NCBI RefSeq assembly: GCF_963678635.1
Contig: NW_026971278.1
Span: 41,393 to 105,392 of the forward strand
Direction of reading: 5' to 3'
From: Symsagittifera roscoffensis
Lineage: Eukaryota > Xenacoelomorpha > Acoela > Convolutidae
Length of the DNA: 64,000 nt
Part shown: positions 57,501-64,000 of the stretch, piece by piece
Position numbering within the stretch: position 1 is the stretch's first letter
How the letters are laid out: the number at the start of each line of letters is the position of its first letter
Translations under genes and position numbers: made by a program
Notes under the pieces: generated by a model
What the model was told of the DNA's origin: nothing
Databases searched by the model: none
The model's input: the letters and a program-made list of their open reading frames with translations, nothing else

Positions 57501-57770
57501 CCACTCCCCGGACTCTTGATCTAGTCCCAGGTGTTCAACTTCTTCTCTGAATGTTACTTTCTTATCCCTGACTTTTGTCTGTTCCAGAATTTTTTCGGGG
57601 ATTTTTTCAACTAGTGATCGCACAACTTCCCTGCTATCAGTGATGCTTCCTTTTGAGACGTCAGTATTGTTCACTGTTTCTTCTCTCCGAAGTATGGTTA
57701 GTTCCGGTGCCTCCTGACCTTTCCCTTGGATCACGGGCTTGTCATCTGATAGTTTCTCAAGCAACCTCAT
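54504..57770 (-). CDS. Giant element integrase with macrodomain-like C-terminal domain
   Basis: 1088 residues from ATG 57770. An acidic lead of about 230 residues precedes the H2C2 zinc domain (HDQMGHQG near 318, CLAC near 350), then the DDE core: QIDHQK near 383, FQSDNGKAF near 443, LVERQNR near 478. A GPY/F-type module follows (KKWRGPFMITEV near 623). After an acidic linker, residues about 937-1085 align along their whole length with TARG1/OARD1-type macrodomains (ADMSFKS..., GGIAAL, YLCFLVTR, VSMPVYDPNRGKL, VFAETEIMVHL). The loops that bind ADP-ribose and the catalytic aspartate are replaced, so it is probably not an active ADP-ribosyl hydrolase. The frame is offset from the RNase H ORF and overlaps its end by about 11 codons. 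Confidence 0.88.
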   Translation of the reverse strand: MRLLEKLSDDKPVIQGKGQEAPELTILRREETVNNTDVSKGSITDSREVVRSLVEKIPEKILEQTKVRDKKVTFREEVEHLGLDQESGEWSRFMEEDETGEGKLSGEREEWDEDSDESSEDQDSLCMILAEEKIRQHDRELQTDPSSGTYNLEIQEVRGGEELEKIAVSRKPLRELSCNSNVRTNLVPEDDMKIVKRMICVKLSDDIHNPGEMNGQIMALKEHVKARYRLSDLIRAQKNDKMTSNLSKWIHSGVKEKGELEEDSYKILSQFYKEKRDLLYHTAEGVVACKRRDEEKILHKHNLIILPQLYQTEVLFRSHDQMGHQGIDKVQQRILHRFDWPGMRKACERWVNACLACLQVKDPRKMKFPLKSVESSEFNEVVQIDHQKICMTESGYNQILVIIDHFTKLAEAVPCQTASAEETCDHLITHWISRYGCPMTFQSDNGKAFVGDLTKELMKRSHIAQAHSTTYHPQTNGLVERQNRTLVNMLRVYCSRYMTDWDKYLPQVVGAYNSTQHSTTGISPFMMLTGRERAMPITFFYPEYEGKRTSPQAYVKEAIKRQQELNELCRRNTAQAQMRQRKKYDEKILRAKPYEVGQYVWVFQNVIPPKGTKKLLKKWRGPFMITEVHQQGRFYRLSTGRAAHYENLKPHVPSPEDWCLPKDMEGLEYLVVEPACEVNEKGTREKNDGNENLSLDDNEKIEVESDAGSFVEEDWNDPEQNEVPKWMEPDRPTPPETRTGNRKRTGMRYNRYGDDFLIDKIQPDKLGDELLSAGELEAEEEWQVIDDGGHYPQDDYSTPELETDLEQSEIERRENTNLRILEWMRDVRDESREGQSIQQIDVSAANYMKTEDPLFGWTATDRPLDIPKDNSDPTTSTGTSINIFVRGVGVGLTHTENLMIKKLKEVRETSGLELEEEEPEPTIGRNFKTKFEIPNEYSENIMITDSDFILSNRTSAICITADMSFKSRLEADFKREYQNVEFLFRQRPGLGGIAALPPSVAQVPGKYLCFLVTRVNDRNTIDPEHVILALTRLRDFMIERGIVEVSMPVYDPNRGKLSSRELYAILHVVFAETEIMVHLHKKYYLSIA

Positions 57771-57781
57771 TAAGTCTTCAT

Positions 57782-58468
57782 CTATTCGGTTCCCTCCTCT
57801 ACCTGGATGAGATCATAACCTTTTGCCTTAAGTGTTTCCCTCACGATCTTGGACTTGAGCATTATTCCTATCGGAATCCTTCTGCTTTTCTTCAAGATGG
57901 TCTTTTCAAGAGGCTCTTCCGGCAATTCGGGATGATCTTCAATCGGTTTGCCTGATTTGTCCAGCCATCTCGTGAGTGGAAGACTGTCGTACGTTTCTTT
58001 GTCCATGAAGGAGAAGCCGTCTTTGATCTCAGGTCTGTCCGCCTCTCTTTGTTCTTGCCTCTCGTAGAACTCCGTCTTCTTACTCAAGCTGTCAGCATTT
58101 TGATGTTTATCTCGTGTTCTGTGCTCAATTATCATGTTGTATCCATCCAAGCGAACTATCCACCTCCCAATATAGCTCTGGTCCATTGAGTACGTTTTCA
58201 GCCAGCTTAGTGCTCGGTTGTCGACTCGCAGCTTGAAGGGCTCACTGCCTAAGTATGCTCTGTATTTTTCGACAAAGGTGACCACCGCAAACATCTCTGC
58301 TTTCGGTGCTCCGTACTTCATTTCTGTGTCACTTAGGACCTTGCTCCCGTATGCTATTGGTCTCAAGACTGTCTTCCCATTCCATTCTTGTTCTTGATGG
58401 AGAATCCCAGAAATAGCGACTACTGACGCATCCGTGTCTAGCACGTACATCCCCTTCTCAGTCGGCAT
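57782..58468 (-). CDS. Giant element RNase H segment
   Basis: 228 residues in the same frame as the Gag-Pol ORF upstream; only one TAA (58514-58516) separates them, in the middle of the RT-RNase H connection, so the ATG at 58468 is probably not a natural start. RNase H marks: YVLDTDASVVAISG near 10, EMFAVVTFVEKY near 59, RVDNRALSWL near 79 and DKHQNADSLSK near 118, giving the D-E-D-D set. It ends TAG shortly before the integrase ORF. Confidence 0.88.
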   Translation of the reverse strand: MPTEKGMYVLDTDASVVAISGILHQEQEWNGKTVLRPIAYGSKVLSDTEMKYGAPKAEMFAVVTFVEKYRAYLGSEPFKLRVDNRALSWLKTYSMDQSYIGRWIVRLDGYNMIIEHRTRDKHQNADSLSKKTEFYERQEQREADRPEIKDGFSFMDKETYDSLPLTRWLDKSGKPIEDHPELPEEPLEKTILKKSRRIPIGIMLKSKIVRETLKAKGYDLIQVEEGTE

Positions 58469-58513
58469 ACCCAGTACTGGTGCCTCACACAGCTCTTTCT
58501 TTATTCTCTGGAA

Positions 58514-61500
58514 TTACTCTTCTGCCGCGTTGTTCCACGTGAACTTCTTGCCCTTATGTCTCATTAATTGTTGCATCGGGTATACCTTGTCCGCATAGCC
58601 CTTGATGAATTCTCTATAATAGTTGGCGAAACCCAGGAAGCTCATCAGCTGGTGTTCCGTCTTCGGTGATTTCCAGGTTAGGACTGCTTCCACGGCGTCT
58701 GGGTCAGGTCTGATACCGTGTTTATCTACCATCCTGCACAAGTATTTAATCGAGTCCTTGAGTATCTCGCACTTTGATGGTTTACACTTCAGCCCCGATC
58801 TTTTCATGCACGCGAACACCTCGTCAAGCCTCTCGATGTGGTCTTCTAGTGTTGGCGTTGCTATTACCACGTCGTCCACGTAGCACATTACCAGGTTGCC
58901 GTACTTCTTCGTCACGCCTATCAACGCGTGTGCCATCAGCCGCTGAAACGTGGCTGTTGCATTGCAGAGTCCAAACGGCATCCGTTTCCATTGAAACAGA
59001 CCCAACTCGCAGGCGAACCCTGTCTTGTCCCTGTCTTGCTTCCTTAATGGTACCTGCCAAAAGGCCGAGCCTAAATCAAGAGTCGTAAAAAATTTCGCAT
59101 CACCTAACTTCGAGAGGCTCTCATCAATTCTAGGTATGGGATAGGCATCCTTCACCGTGACGGAGTTCAGGTATCGAAAGTCACAACAAAACCTTAACTG
59201 GTCGCCTTTCTTTTTGGCCATCACTACTCCACACGCCCACGGTGACTTGGATGGTTCTATCATGTCATACTCTAGTAACGTTTCGATTTCTTTTCTACAC
59301 GCGTCCGATTTGTGTGGGGTCATGCGCCTCGCCCCCTCCCTGTGTGGTACCGCGTTTTCCTCAAGTTCTATTTCATGTTCAACAAAATTGCAACACCCGA
59401 TATCCGCCTTATGCCTTGAAAAAACCTCCTCGTTCCGCTCTAGTACGTCCTTGATAGCTTTGAGCTGTTCATCTTTCAGTTTGCCCCTTAAATGTTCAAT
59501 CTCCGGCAGAACCGGTTTATCAGTTTGCATTTCATCTGGTGTGGGTCGCTCTGGAAAGTTCGAACAGCTCGAAAGCCCATCGTCCGTTTCTGACTTAAGT
59601 GATTTGATAAGACCTGAAGAATCTTTTATTCTCTGCAATCGTCTCAAGATACAAATTTTGTCCCTGTGATTAGGACAATCAACAACTTCATTTTGTTTTG
59701 AGTTTTCAATTGTTTCGTATCGAGTTTTAACTGGTAAAGCATATCCCAGCTTCCTCCCTCTCTGTATCGTGATCGGTATATCAAGGGTATTCAACAAGAC
59801 ACTGACGCAGAGGCCGCTCTTCGTTATCGAAAATGATCTTCCTAAAACAGCAGCGCTTTGACTATTGGGATTCGGAACTATACACACTTGCTTGTTGTCA
59901 CTTAGTTCATTATAATTTTTCATCCTCAAGCTTACGATTGCCGCTTCATTGGCTTTTAACCTCACTCTCCTACTCAAGAATACCGGTGCTTTGTTTTCAT
60001 TCGCCATTATTAAATTTACCGGTTTGATTGCGTACCTCCTATCCGGGTTCCGTATCCTGAACATTGCATTATTTAGATCAATCGTTACGTCGAAATTCCT
60101 GATGAAGTCTCTGCCCAAAATGAATTGGTCAGATTCATCTAGGTTTTCTACCACGATGAAGCTCATCCACAGGTTACGTTCCCCCAAATTGAGGGCTATT
60201 ATCGGCGTCCTGCCCAACACCCGAAGGGCCCCTTTGTTTGCAGCTGACAGCCGTATTCTCGAATCTATCAAGTCACCTTTGTCAAAGCCCATCTTTTCCC
60301 ATGTTTCGATTGGTATGACGCTCAAGACTGCTCCCGTGTCGAGTAATCCACGTAACTGAGTCTTTTTGCCATTTATGTCTAGCACGTGCCCTGTCACGTC
60401 TGCTTCCGTCCCGATGTGCATTGCATCTTCTTCGAGCATAGCACAGTGTCCAATCGATCTTACTTTCAATTCTTCTTTCCCTACATAGATTTGTCCAATT
60501 AGGTCTTCGTCGCATGTTATCATCGTCTTGGTATAGATGTTGATTCCATCTATATTTAGCATGACCTCGTGTGGACCATAAGCTTCAGTGTACCTATTAT
60601 CAACACGTACCGATTTGCTGCCCCCTCTCGTGAGTAGTGCCCTGAGCGCTCTAGAAGTCGTTTGTGGACTTATTCCACTCAAGTAGTCTGCATACACGTC
60701 AATGTGCATTATCGTCTGGTCGCTCGGCTCGCTCAAGTTTCTGGTTACCTCGTGTCCGCCCACTGTGATTATCGACATTATTCTTGCTCCGATTTTCGAT
60801 ATTCCAAAAGGTTTACTTGTCACCATTTTCACGGTGTTACAATTCCCGGTCTTCATTGAGCCCGTTCTAGCCTCTGGTATTGAGTTCGATCCGGTTAATG
60901 CTTCGTTAAAATTCTGTCTTTCGATCTCCAACTTTAGTCGTTGCTCTATTTCTTTCGCAGCCAGATCTTGTTTCACTTTGGCAATTGCTTCCGTCGCCGC
61001 TTTCTCATAATTTATCTCTAGAGAGCTTCCGGCCGCGGACTCTAACGCACCGCTAACATGTGTAACAGCTTTCACTGTCTTCGTCGGCAATTCGGTGTTT
61101 GGTGCCCCCAAGTTCCTAGATTCAAACTCGTTTTGCCTGTTCCGCTGATTCTGCACCGCCGCTAATGCCAACTTATGTTTGGGGTGATTCTGGTCCTTGA
61201 CCGCTTCCCAGAACAAGGGACAATCCATTCTGAAGTGCCCCTCCTGGTTACAGAAGAAGCATCTGGCGCCTATCTTGATGATTAAGCCATTATAGTACTC
61301 GTGTTCCTCCATCTGGCTCATATCCTCTTCATCCGGTGCATAACCTAGGCTCTTCATGCCTTGTTTGTACGTTGTGCAGTCAGCCACATGATGATCCGCT
61401 GACCCGCAGTTCGCGCATGATCTGCGCTTGTCCATATCATCTCTAGGTTTGTACCATGATGACCTCTGGGGTTGGCTTCCCCCTTGCGTGTTCCTGTTTT

Positions 61501-62557
61501 CGGAATATGAGTACTTCTTAGGTTTCATCAGCATGTATTCTCTTGATTTCTGTCTCATTTCTTCTGGGGTGGGTGCGCTGTCCTTCGACAATGTGTAGTA
61601 TGTTGCTAACATTGTCCTTAAGTCATCACTTTTCACCCCATCGATGAACTTCGAGGCAATGCTAAAGTTCCGTCTATTTGTCGACTCCTCTGGGTCACTC
61701 CTCCTTCTCAAGCTCTCGAGGTCATCTAGGAACCGATCTATTGACTCGTCGTCCCTCTGCCTTCTCTTTTCAAATCGCATCATCGCTTGGTGACCCTTCA
61801 TGCCTGACCCGAATCGATTCAGCAATATCTCGAAGATCTTGTCCGCGGTGTCGCGTTCTTCCTCCTTCTTTGCGACCACGCATTTTAATGCCGTTCCTTC
61901 CAAGTTGCTCAGTATGGCTGTACATGCTTGTCTTTCGTCACTCAAGTTATCTTGTTCTAGATGTAATCTCATCACTTCCACCCAAGTGTCAATGCATCCA
62001 TCGGAGTCGTCCTTGAATTCTTTTGGCTTCTTGAATGTCTTTCTCGTTTTTCCCTCTCTCCTGTCGCTCGAGTCAGTGTTCCTCGTGGCGAAGGCCTCTA
62101 GAGTCCTGTTCATCATCTCCCAAGTGCTGGCCCATGTCATAGCATCCGGTCCTGTGTTGCTGTTAGCTGTTGCATCTCCCGGACCTGTCGTTGTATTCGA
62201 CGTTCCATTCTTCATTATTGTTTTCGCAGCTGTTGGTGCTATGCTTATCGCATCCCTGGTTAAGGGCAACGGCGTCGATTGCCGTTTGTTCCTTTGTGGT
62301 TCTACAAAGTCAACTCTGGTGCCTTGCGTACGATCCGCTGCCGGTCTTTCTTGTGGAGTAGAACCTCTCAAGATTGCATCCAACTTCGCCTGTATTGCAC
62401 ACGAACTCTCGGCTTGACTCTTGCTCATTGTGTCCATTCTCCTTTCCAGGCTCCCTAATTGGCTGTTGACATCATCATATCGGTTCTTCAACTGTTGCAT
62501 GTCTGTTTTGATGTTCTTTTCTCGTTCTTCATTGGTGGCTTCTACCTTATCTGACAT
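58514..62557 (-). CDS. Giant element Gag-protease-RT polyprotein
   Basis: 1347 residues. Coiled-coil start, then a gypsy-type Gag capsid (about 180-330, GCIDTWVEVMRLHLEQ and FLDDLESLRRR) and two perfect CCHC zinc knuckles near 385 (CANCGSADHHVADC) and 432 (CFFCNQEGHFRMDC). The aspartic protease has LLDTGAVLSVIP near 738 and ILGRDFI near 820. RT runs from about 1100 with LDLGSAFWQVPL and the catalytic YVDDVVIA near 1226, ending SFLGFANYYREF. It abuts the upstream Gag ORF in the same frame with TAA directly before this ATG. A single in-frame TAA ends it inside the connection domain. Confidence 0.92.
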   Translation of the reverse strand: MSDKVEATNEEREKNIKTDMQQLKNRYDDVNSQLGSLERRMDTMSKSQAESSCAIQAKLDAILRGSTPQERPAADRTQGTRVDFVEPQRNKRQSTPLPLTRDAISIAPTAAKTIMKNGTSNTTTGPGDATANSNTGPDAMTWASTWEMMNRTLEAFATRNTDSSDRREGKTRKTFKKPKEFKDDSDGCIDTWVEVMRLHLEQDNLSDERQACTAILSNLEGTALKCVVAKKEEERDTADKIFEILLNRFGSGMKGHQAMMRFEKRRQRDDESIDRFLDDLESLRRRSDPEESTNRRNFSIASKFIDGVKSDDLRTMLATYYTLSKDSAPTPEEMRQKSREYMLMKPKKYSYSENRNTQGGSQPQRSSWYKPRDDMDKRRSCANCGSADHHVADCTTYKQGMKSLGYAPDEEDMSQMEEHEYYNGLIIKIGARCFFCNQEGHFRMDCPLFWEAVKDQNHPKHKLALAAVQNQRNRQNEFESRNLGAPNTELPTKTVKAVTHVSGALESAAGSSLEINYEKAATEAIAKVKQDLAAKEIEQRLKLEIERQNFNEALTGSNSIPEARTGSMKTGNCNTVKMVTSKPFGISKIGARIMSIITVGGHEVTRNLSEPSDQTIMHIDVYADYLSGISPQTTSRALRALLTRGGSKSVRVDNRYTEAYGPHEVMLNIDGINIYTKTMITCDEDLIGQIYVGKEELKVRSIGHCAMLEEDAMHIGTEADVTGHVLDINGKKTQLRGLLDTGAVLSVIPIETWEKMGFDKGDLIDSRIRLSAANKGALRVLGRTPIIALNLGERNLWMSFIVVENLDESDQFILGRDFIRNFDVTIDLNNAMFRIRNPDRRYAIKPVNLIMANENKAPVFLSRRVRLKANEAAIVSLRMKNYNELSDNKQVCIVPNPNSQSAAVLGRSFSITKSGLCVSVLLNTLDIPITIQRGRKLGYALPVKTRYETIENSKQNEVVDCPNHRDKICILRRLQRIKDSSGLIKSLKSETDDGLSSCSNFPERPTPDEMQTDKPVLPEIEHLRGKLKDEQLKAIKDVLERNEEVFSRHKADIGCCNFVEHEIELEENAVPHREGARRMTPHKSDACRKEIETLLEYDMIEPSKSPWACGVVMAKKKGDQLRFCCDFRYLNSVTVKDAYPIPRIDESLSKLGDAKFFTTLDLGSAFWQVPLRKQDRDKTGFACELGLFQWKRMPFGLCNATATFQRLMAHALIGVTKKYGNLVMCYVDDVVIATPTLEDHIERLDEVFACMKRSGLKCKPSKCEILKDSIKYLCRMVDKHGIRPDPDAVEAVLTWKSPKTEHQLMSFLGFANYYREFIKGYADKVYPMQQLMRHKGKKFTWNNAAEE

Positions 62558-63307
62558 TTACTTGAGTCTCTCCTCTGTTGCCTTAGCTAGGTTAAAATAA
62601 CTGTCTAGATACTCGTGCTTGTTGTATCTTATCTCCTTTTTTATCACCTCTCTGTCTTCTTCACTGTTCTTAAGTCTTTTGTCGATCTGATTTAATTTCG
62701 CCAACAAGTCGCCCAGCTCAATGGTAGTCTCTTCATGGTCAGCCGTCGGTTTCTCTTCGGCCGTAGCCTCTGCTTTAGCTTGTTCCTCATTCTGGCCGGC
62801 TTCTGTCGCCCTTGTGCTCACTGTACCAAATGTTCGTGCTCTTTCTGTTTTTGGTTCTTCAGTCACGTTTTCTTTCGATTTGAGTCCGACCATCATTGCA
62901 AACTTGTCTGTGAAGGATGTCTTTTTCACTTGAGAGTCGTTTTTCACAGTCTCTCGGGTATTGCCTGTTGTGTCTTCCAATGCGTCTATTCGTGAAAACT
63001 CCACGGTTTTTGGACTTTGGTCTTCCACGTGGGGCATCGGTGTGGATTCCGTTGTCCTCTTCTCCACTTCATCTACGCTCTGGTCTGGTGTCTCTAGGTC
63101 GATTTCGATTGTGGGCTCCACCTGTTTTTCCCCCACATCTTCTCGTTTCTTGCTCTCGGTGCCACTCCTCGTACTGACCATGTTAACTGAAAAGTTCTTC
63201 TTTGTTATCTTTGGGCCTGTTGATGTCGTTCCGCGCAGCGATGAATTATATTTCGTGTTTGATCCACTTGACCTTTTTTCGAGCACCGGTACCCTACTCC
63301 GCCTCAT
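62558..63307 (-). CDS. Giant element Gag N-terminal segment
   Basis: 249 residues from ATG 63307 (MRRSRVPVLEK). A basic start, a long disordered acidic/threonine-rich middle and a coiled coil over the last 60 residues (LLAKLNQIDKRLKN). Its TAA stop is followed at once by the ATG of the main polyprotein in the same frame, and the coiled-coil pattern continues across, so this is probably the matrix-like start of one Gag interrupted by a nonsense codon. Confidence 0.75.
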   Translation of the reverse strand: MRRSRVPVLEKRSSGSNTKYNSSLRGTTSTGPKITKKNFSVNMVSTRSGTESKKREDVGEKQVEPTIEIDLETPDQSVDEVEKRTTESTPMPHVEDQSPKTVEFSRIDALEDTTGNTRETVKNDSQVKKTSFTDKFAMMVGLKSKENVTEEPKTERARTFGTVSTRATEAGQNEEQAKAEATAEEKPTADHEETTIELGDLLAKLNQIDKRLKNSEEDREVIKKEIRYNKHEYLDSYFNLAKATEERLK

Positions 63308-63604
63308 TATTTCTATTTACAACTGCTTTTATTTACAATTTTATTATATACACGATTCTATTCTAAGAATAAAAAAAATAATAAAACAAAAAAAAATTTT
63401 TGTGGTAACAAATTTTGTACAACGTGTTAAAAACCTTGTTGTAGCTCTCTTTCTAAAACCTTTGAAAAATTTCCCTTAATGTGGTCTCAACCGTACCTAT
63501 TTCGATTTGTCTTATTTTGTCTTAAGACACACTTGTTGTAATTTTACTTCAATTTTTATACCGTCCCAAGACTATTCGTCACTATCACAGTACTCTCCGC
63601 TAGT
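63308..63604 (-). other. Untranslated leader of the giant element, AT-rich part
   Basis: No ORF. A/T-rich with several poly-A and poly-T runs, unlike the GC-richer coding part. No primer-binding site is found inside the window. Confidence 0.4.
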
Positions 63605-64000
63605 GTCCTAAGACCCTTGTACCAAGGCCACTGTTCCAAGACTACTGTCCCAAGACTAGTGTCCCAAGACTACTGTCCCAAGACTAGTGTCCCAAGGCTA
63701 GTGTCCCAAGACTACTGTCCCAAGACTACTGTCCCAAGACTAGTGTCCCAAGGGTAGTGTCCCAAGACCAGTGTCCCAAGGCTAGTGTCCCAAGACTACT
63801 GTCCCAAGACTAGTGTCCCAAGGCTAGTGTCCCAAGACTACTGTCCCAAGACTAGTGTCCCAAGGGTAGTGTCCCAAGACCAGTGTCCCAAGGCTGGTGT
63901 CCCAAGACTACTGTCCCAAGGCTAGTGTCCCAAGACTACTGTCCCAAGACCAGTGTCCCAAGACCAGTGTCCCAAGGCTAGTGTCCCAAGACTAGTGTCC
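63605..64000. repeat. 14-bp minisatellite, ~28 units, running off the window
   Basis: Units read GTCCCAAG plus six variable bases (ACTAGT, ACTACT, GCTAGT, GGTAGT, ACCAGT). The first three units are decayed. The order ACTACT-ACTAGT-GGTAGT-ACCAGT-GCT occurs twice, eight units (112 bp) apart, so there is higher-order structure. It lies upstream of Gag, probably in the element leader. Confidence 0.9.

Larger units (their letters stand above)
43666..64000 (-). mobile_element. Giant Ty3/gypsy-type LTR element (>20 kb, 5' end outside the window)
   Basis: On the - strand: leader minisatellite (63605-64000), Gag/protease/RT/RNase H (63307-57782), integrase with a macrodomain-like tail (57770-54504), a 0.5-kb spacer, three long extra ORFs (53980-45101), a polypurine tract and a 3' LTR-like region. 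The coding part is GC-richer than the host DNA around it and almost intact: two in-frame stops and one frame change in 18 kb. The 5' LTR and primer site must lie to the right of the window. Ty3 elements of comparable or larger size are known from planarians (Burro) and plants (Ogre); I cannot tell whether this one is related to them. Confidence 0.88.

Noticed and set aside
58514-62560. Reassignment of TAA to a sense codon
   Set aside because: The host genes contain no internal TAA despite glutamine-rich stretches, so two isolated nonsense changes are simpler.
63605-64000. Regular direct repeats resembling a CRISPR array
   Set aside because: The units are contiguous 14-mers without unique spacers in a eukaryotic sequence; it is a minisatellite.

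Overview
This is a window of an AT-rich, intron-bearing invertebrate animal genome. The species cannot be told from the sequence. Three host genes are readable: a riboflavin transporter (SLC52A family, + strand, about 22.0-23.2 kb), a nine-exon ribonucleotide reductase small subunit (RRM2, - strand, 28.4-33.1 kb) and a seven-exon RBM26/RBM27-type RNA-binding protein (- strand, 34.9-43.5 kb). For both spliced genes I placed exons by splice sites, codon phase and family alignment, and the phases close exactly (384 and 925 residues). The remaining sequence is largely transposon.

Layout. 1-1.7 kb: remnant of a Ty1/copia element with a 3' LTR. 2.3-8.2 kb: diverged duplicated repeats with nested insertions, including a 9-bp-repeat foldback block carrying a tRNA-Arg(UCG)-like sequence, and a 202-bp MITE with perfect 22-bp terminal inverted repeats. 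9.0-16.5 kb: a complete but frameshifted Ty3/gypsy element (- strand) with two 613-bp LTRs. 17.4-21.1 kb: a decayed two-ORF APE-type LINE (- strand). 22-23.3 kb: SLC52A. 25.3-27.4 kb: a second, 5'-truncated LINE (- strand). 28.4-43.5 kb: RRM2 and RBM26, whose introns and spacers hold tRNA-derived SINE copies and short interspersed repeats. 43.7 kb to the window edge: a giant Ty3/gypsy-type element on the - strand, directly upstream of and in the same orientation as RBM26.

The giant element is the main discovery candidate. More than 20 kb lies inside the window and the 5' LTR is still beyond the edge. Gag, protease, RT, RNase H and integrase are followed by three long, uninterrupted extra ORFs of 1129, 1163 and 647 residues separated by only 42 and 12 bases. 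The integrase ORF ends in a domain resembling a TARG1/OARD1-type macrodomain with altered active-site loops. The first extra ORF carries an SGNH/GDSL hydrolase domain with an intact Ser-Asp-His set and a second, degenerate SGNH-like domain. The other two match nothing I recognise. The leader holds a 14-bp minisatellite of about 28 units with higher-order structure.

Working together: the host genes are unrelated housekeeping functions (vitamin B2 uptake, dNTP synthesis, nuclear RNA processing) and show no operon logic. The giant element's 3' LTR appears to end about 160 bp before the RBM26 start codon, so it may contribute promoter sequence to that gene.
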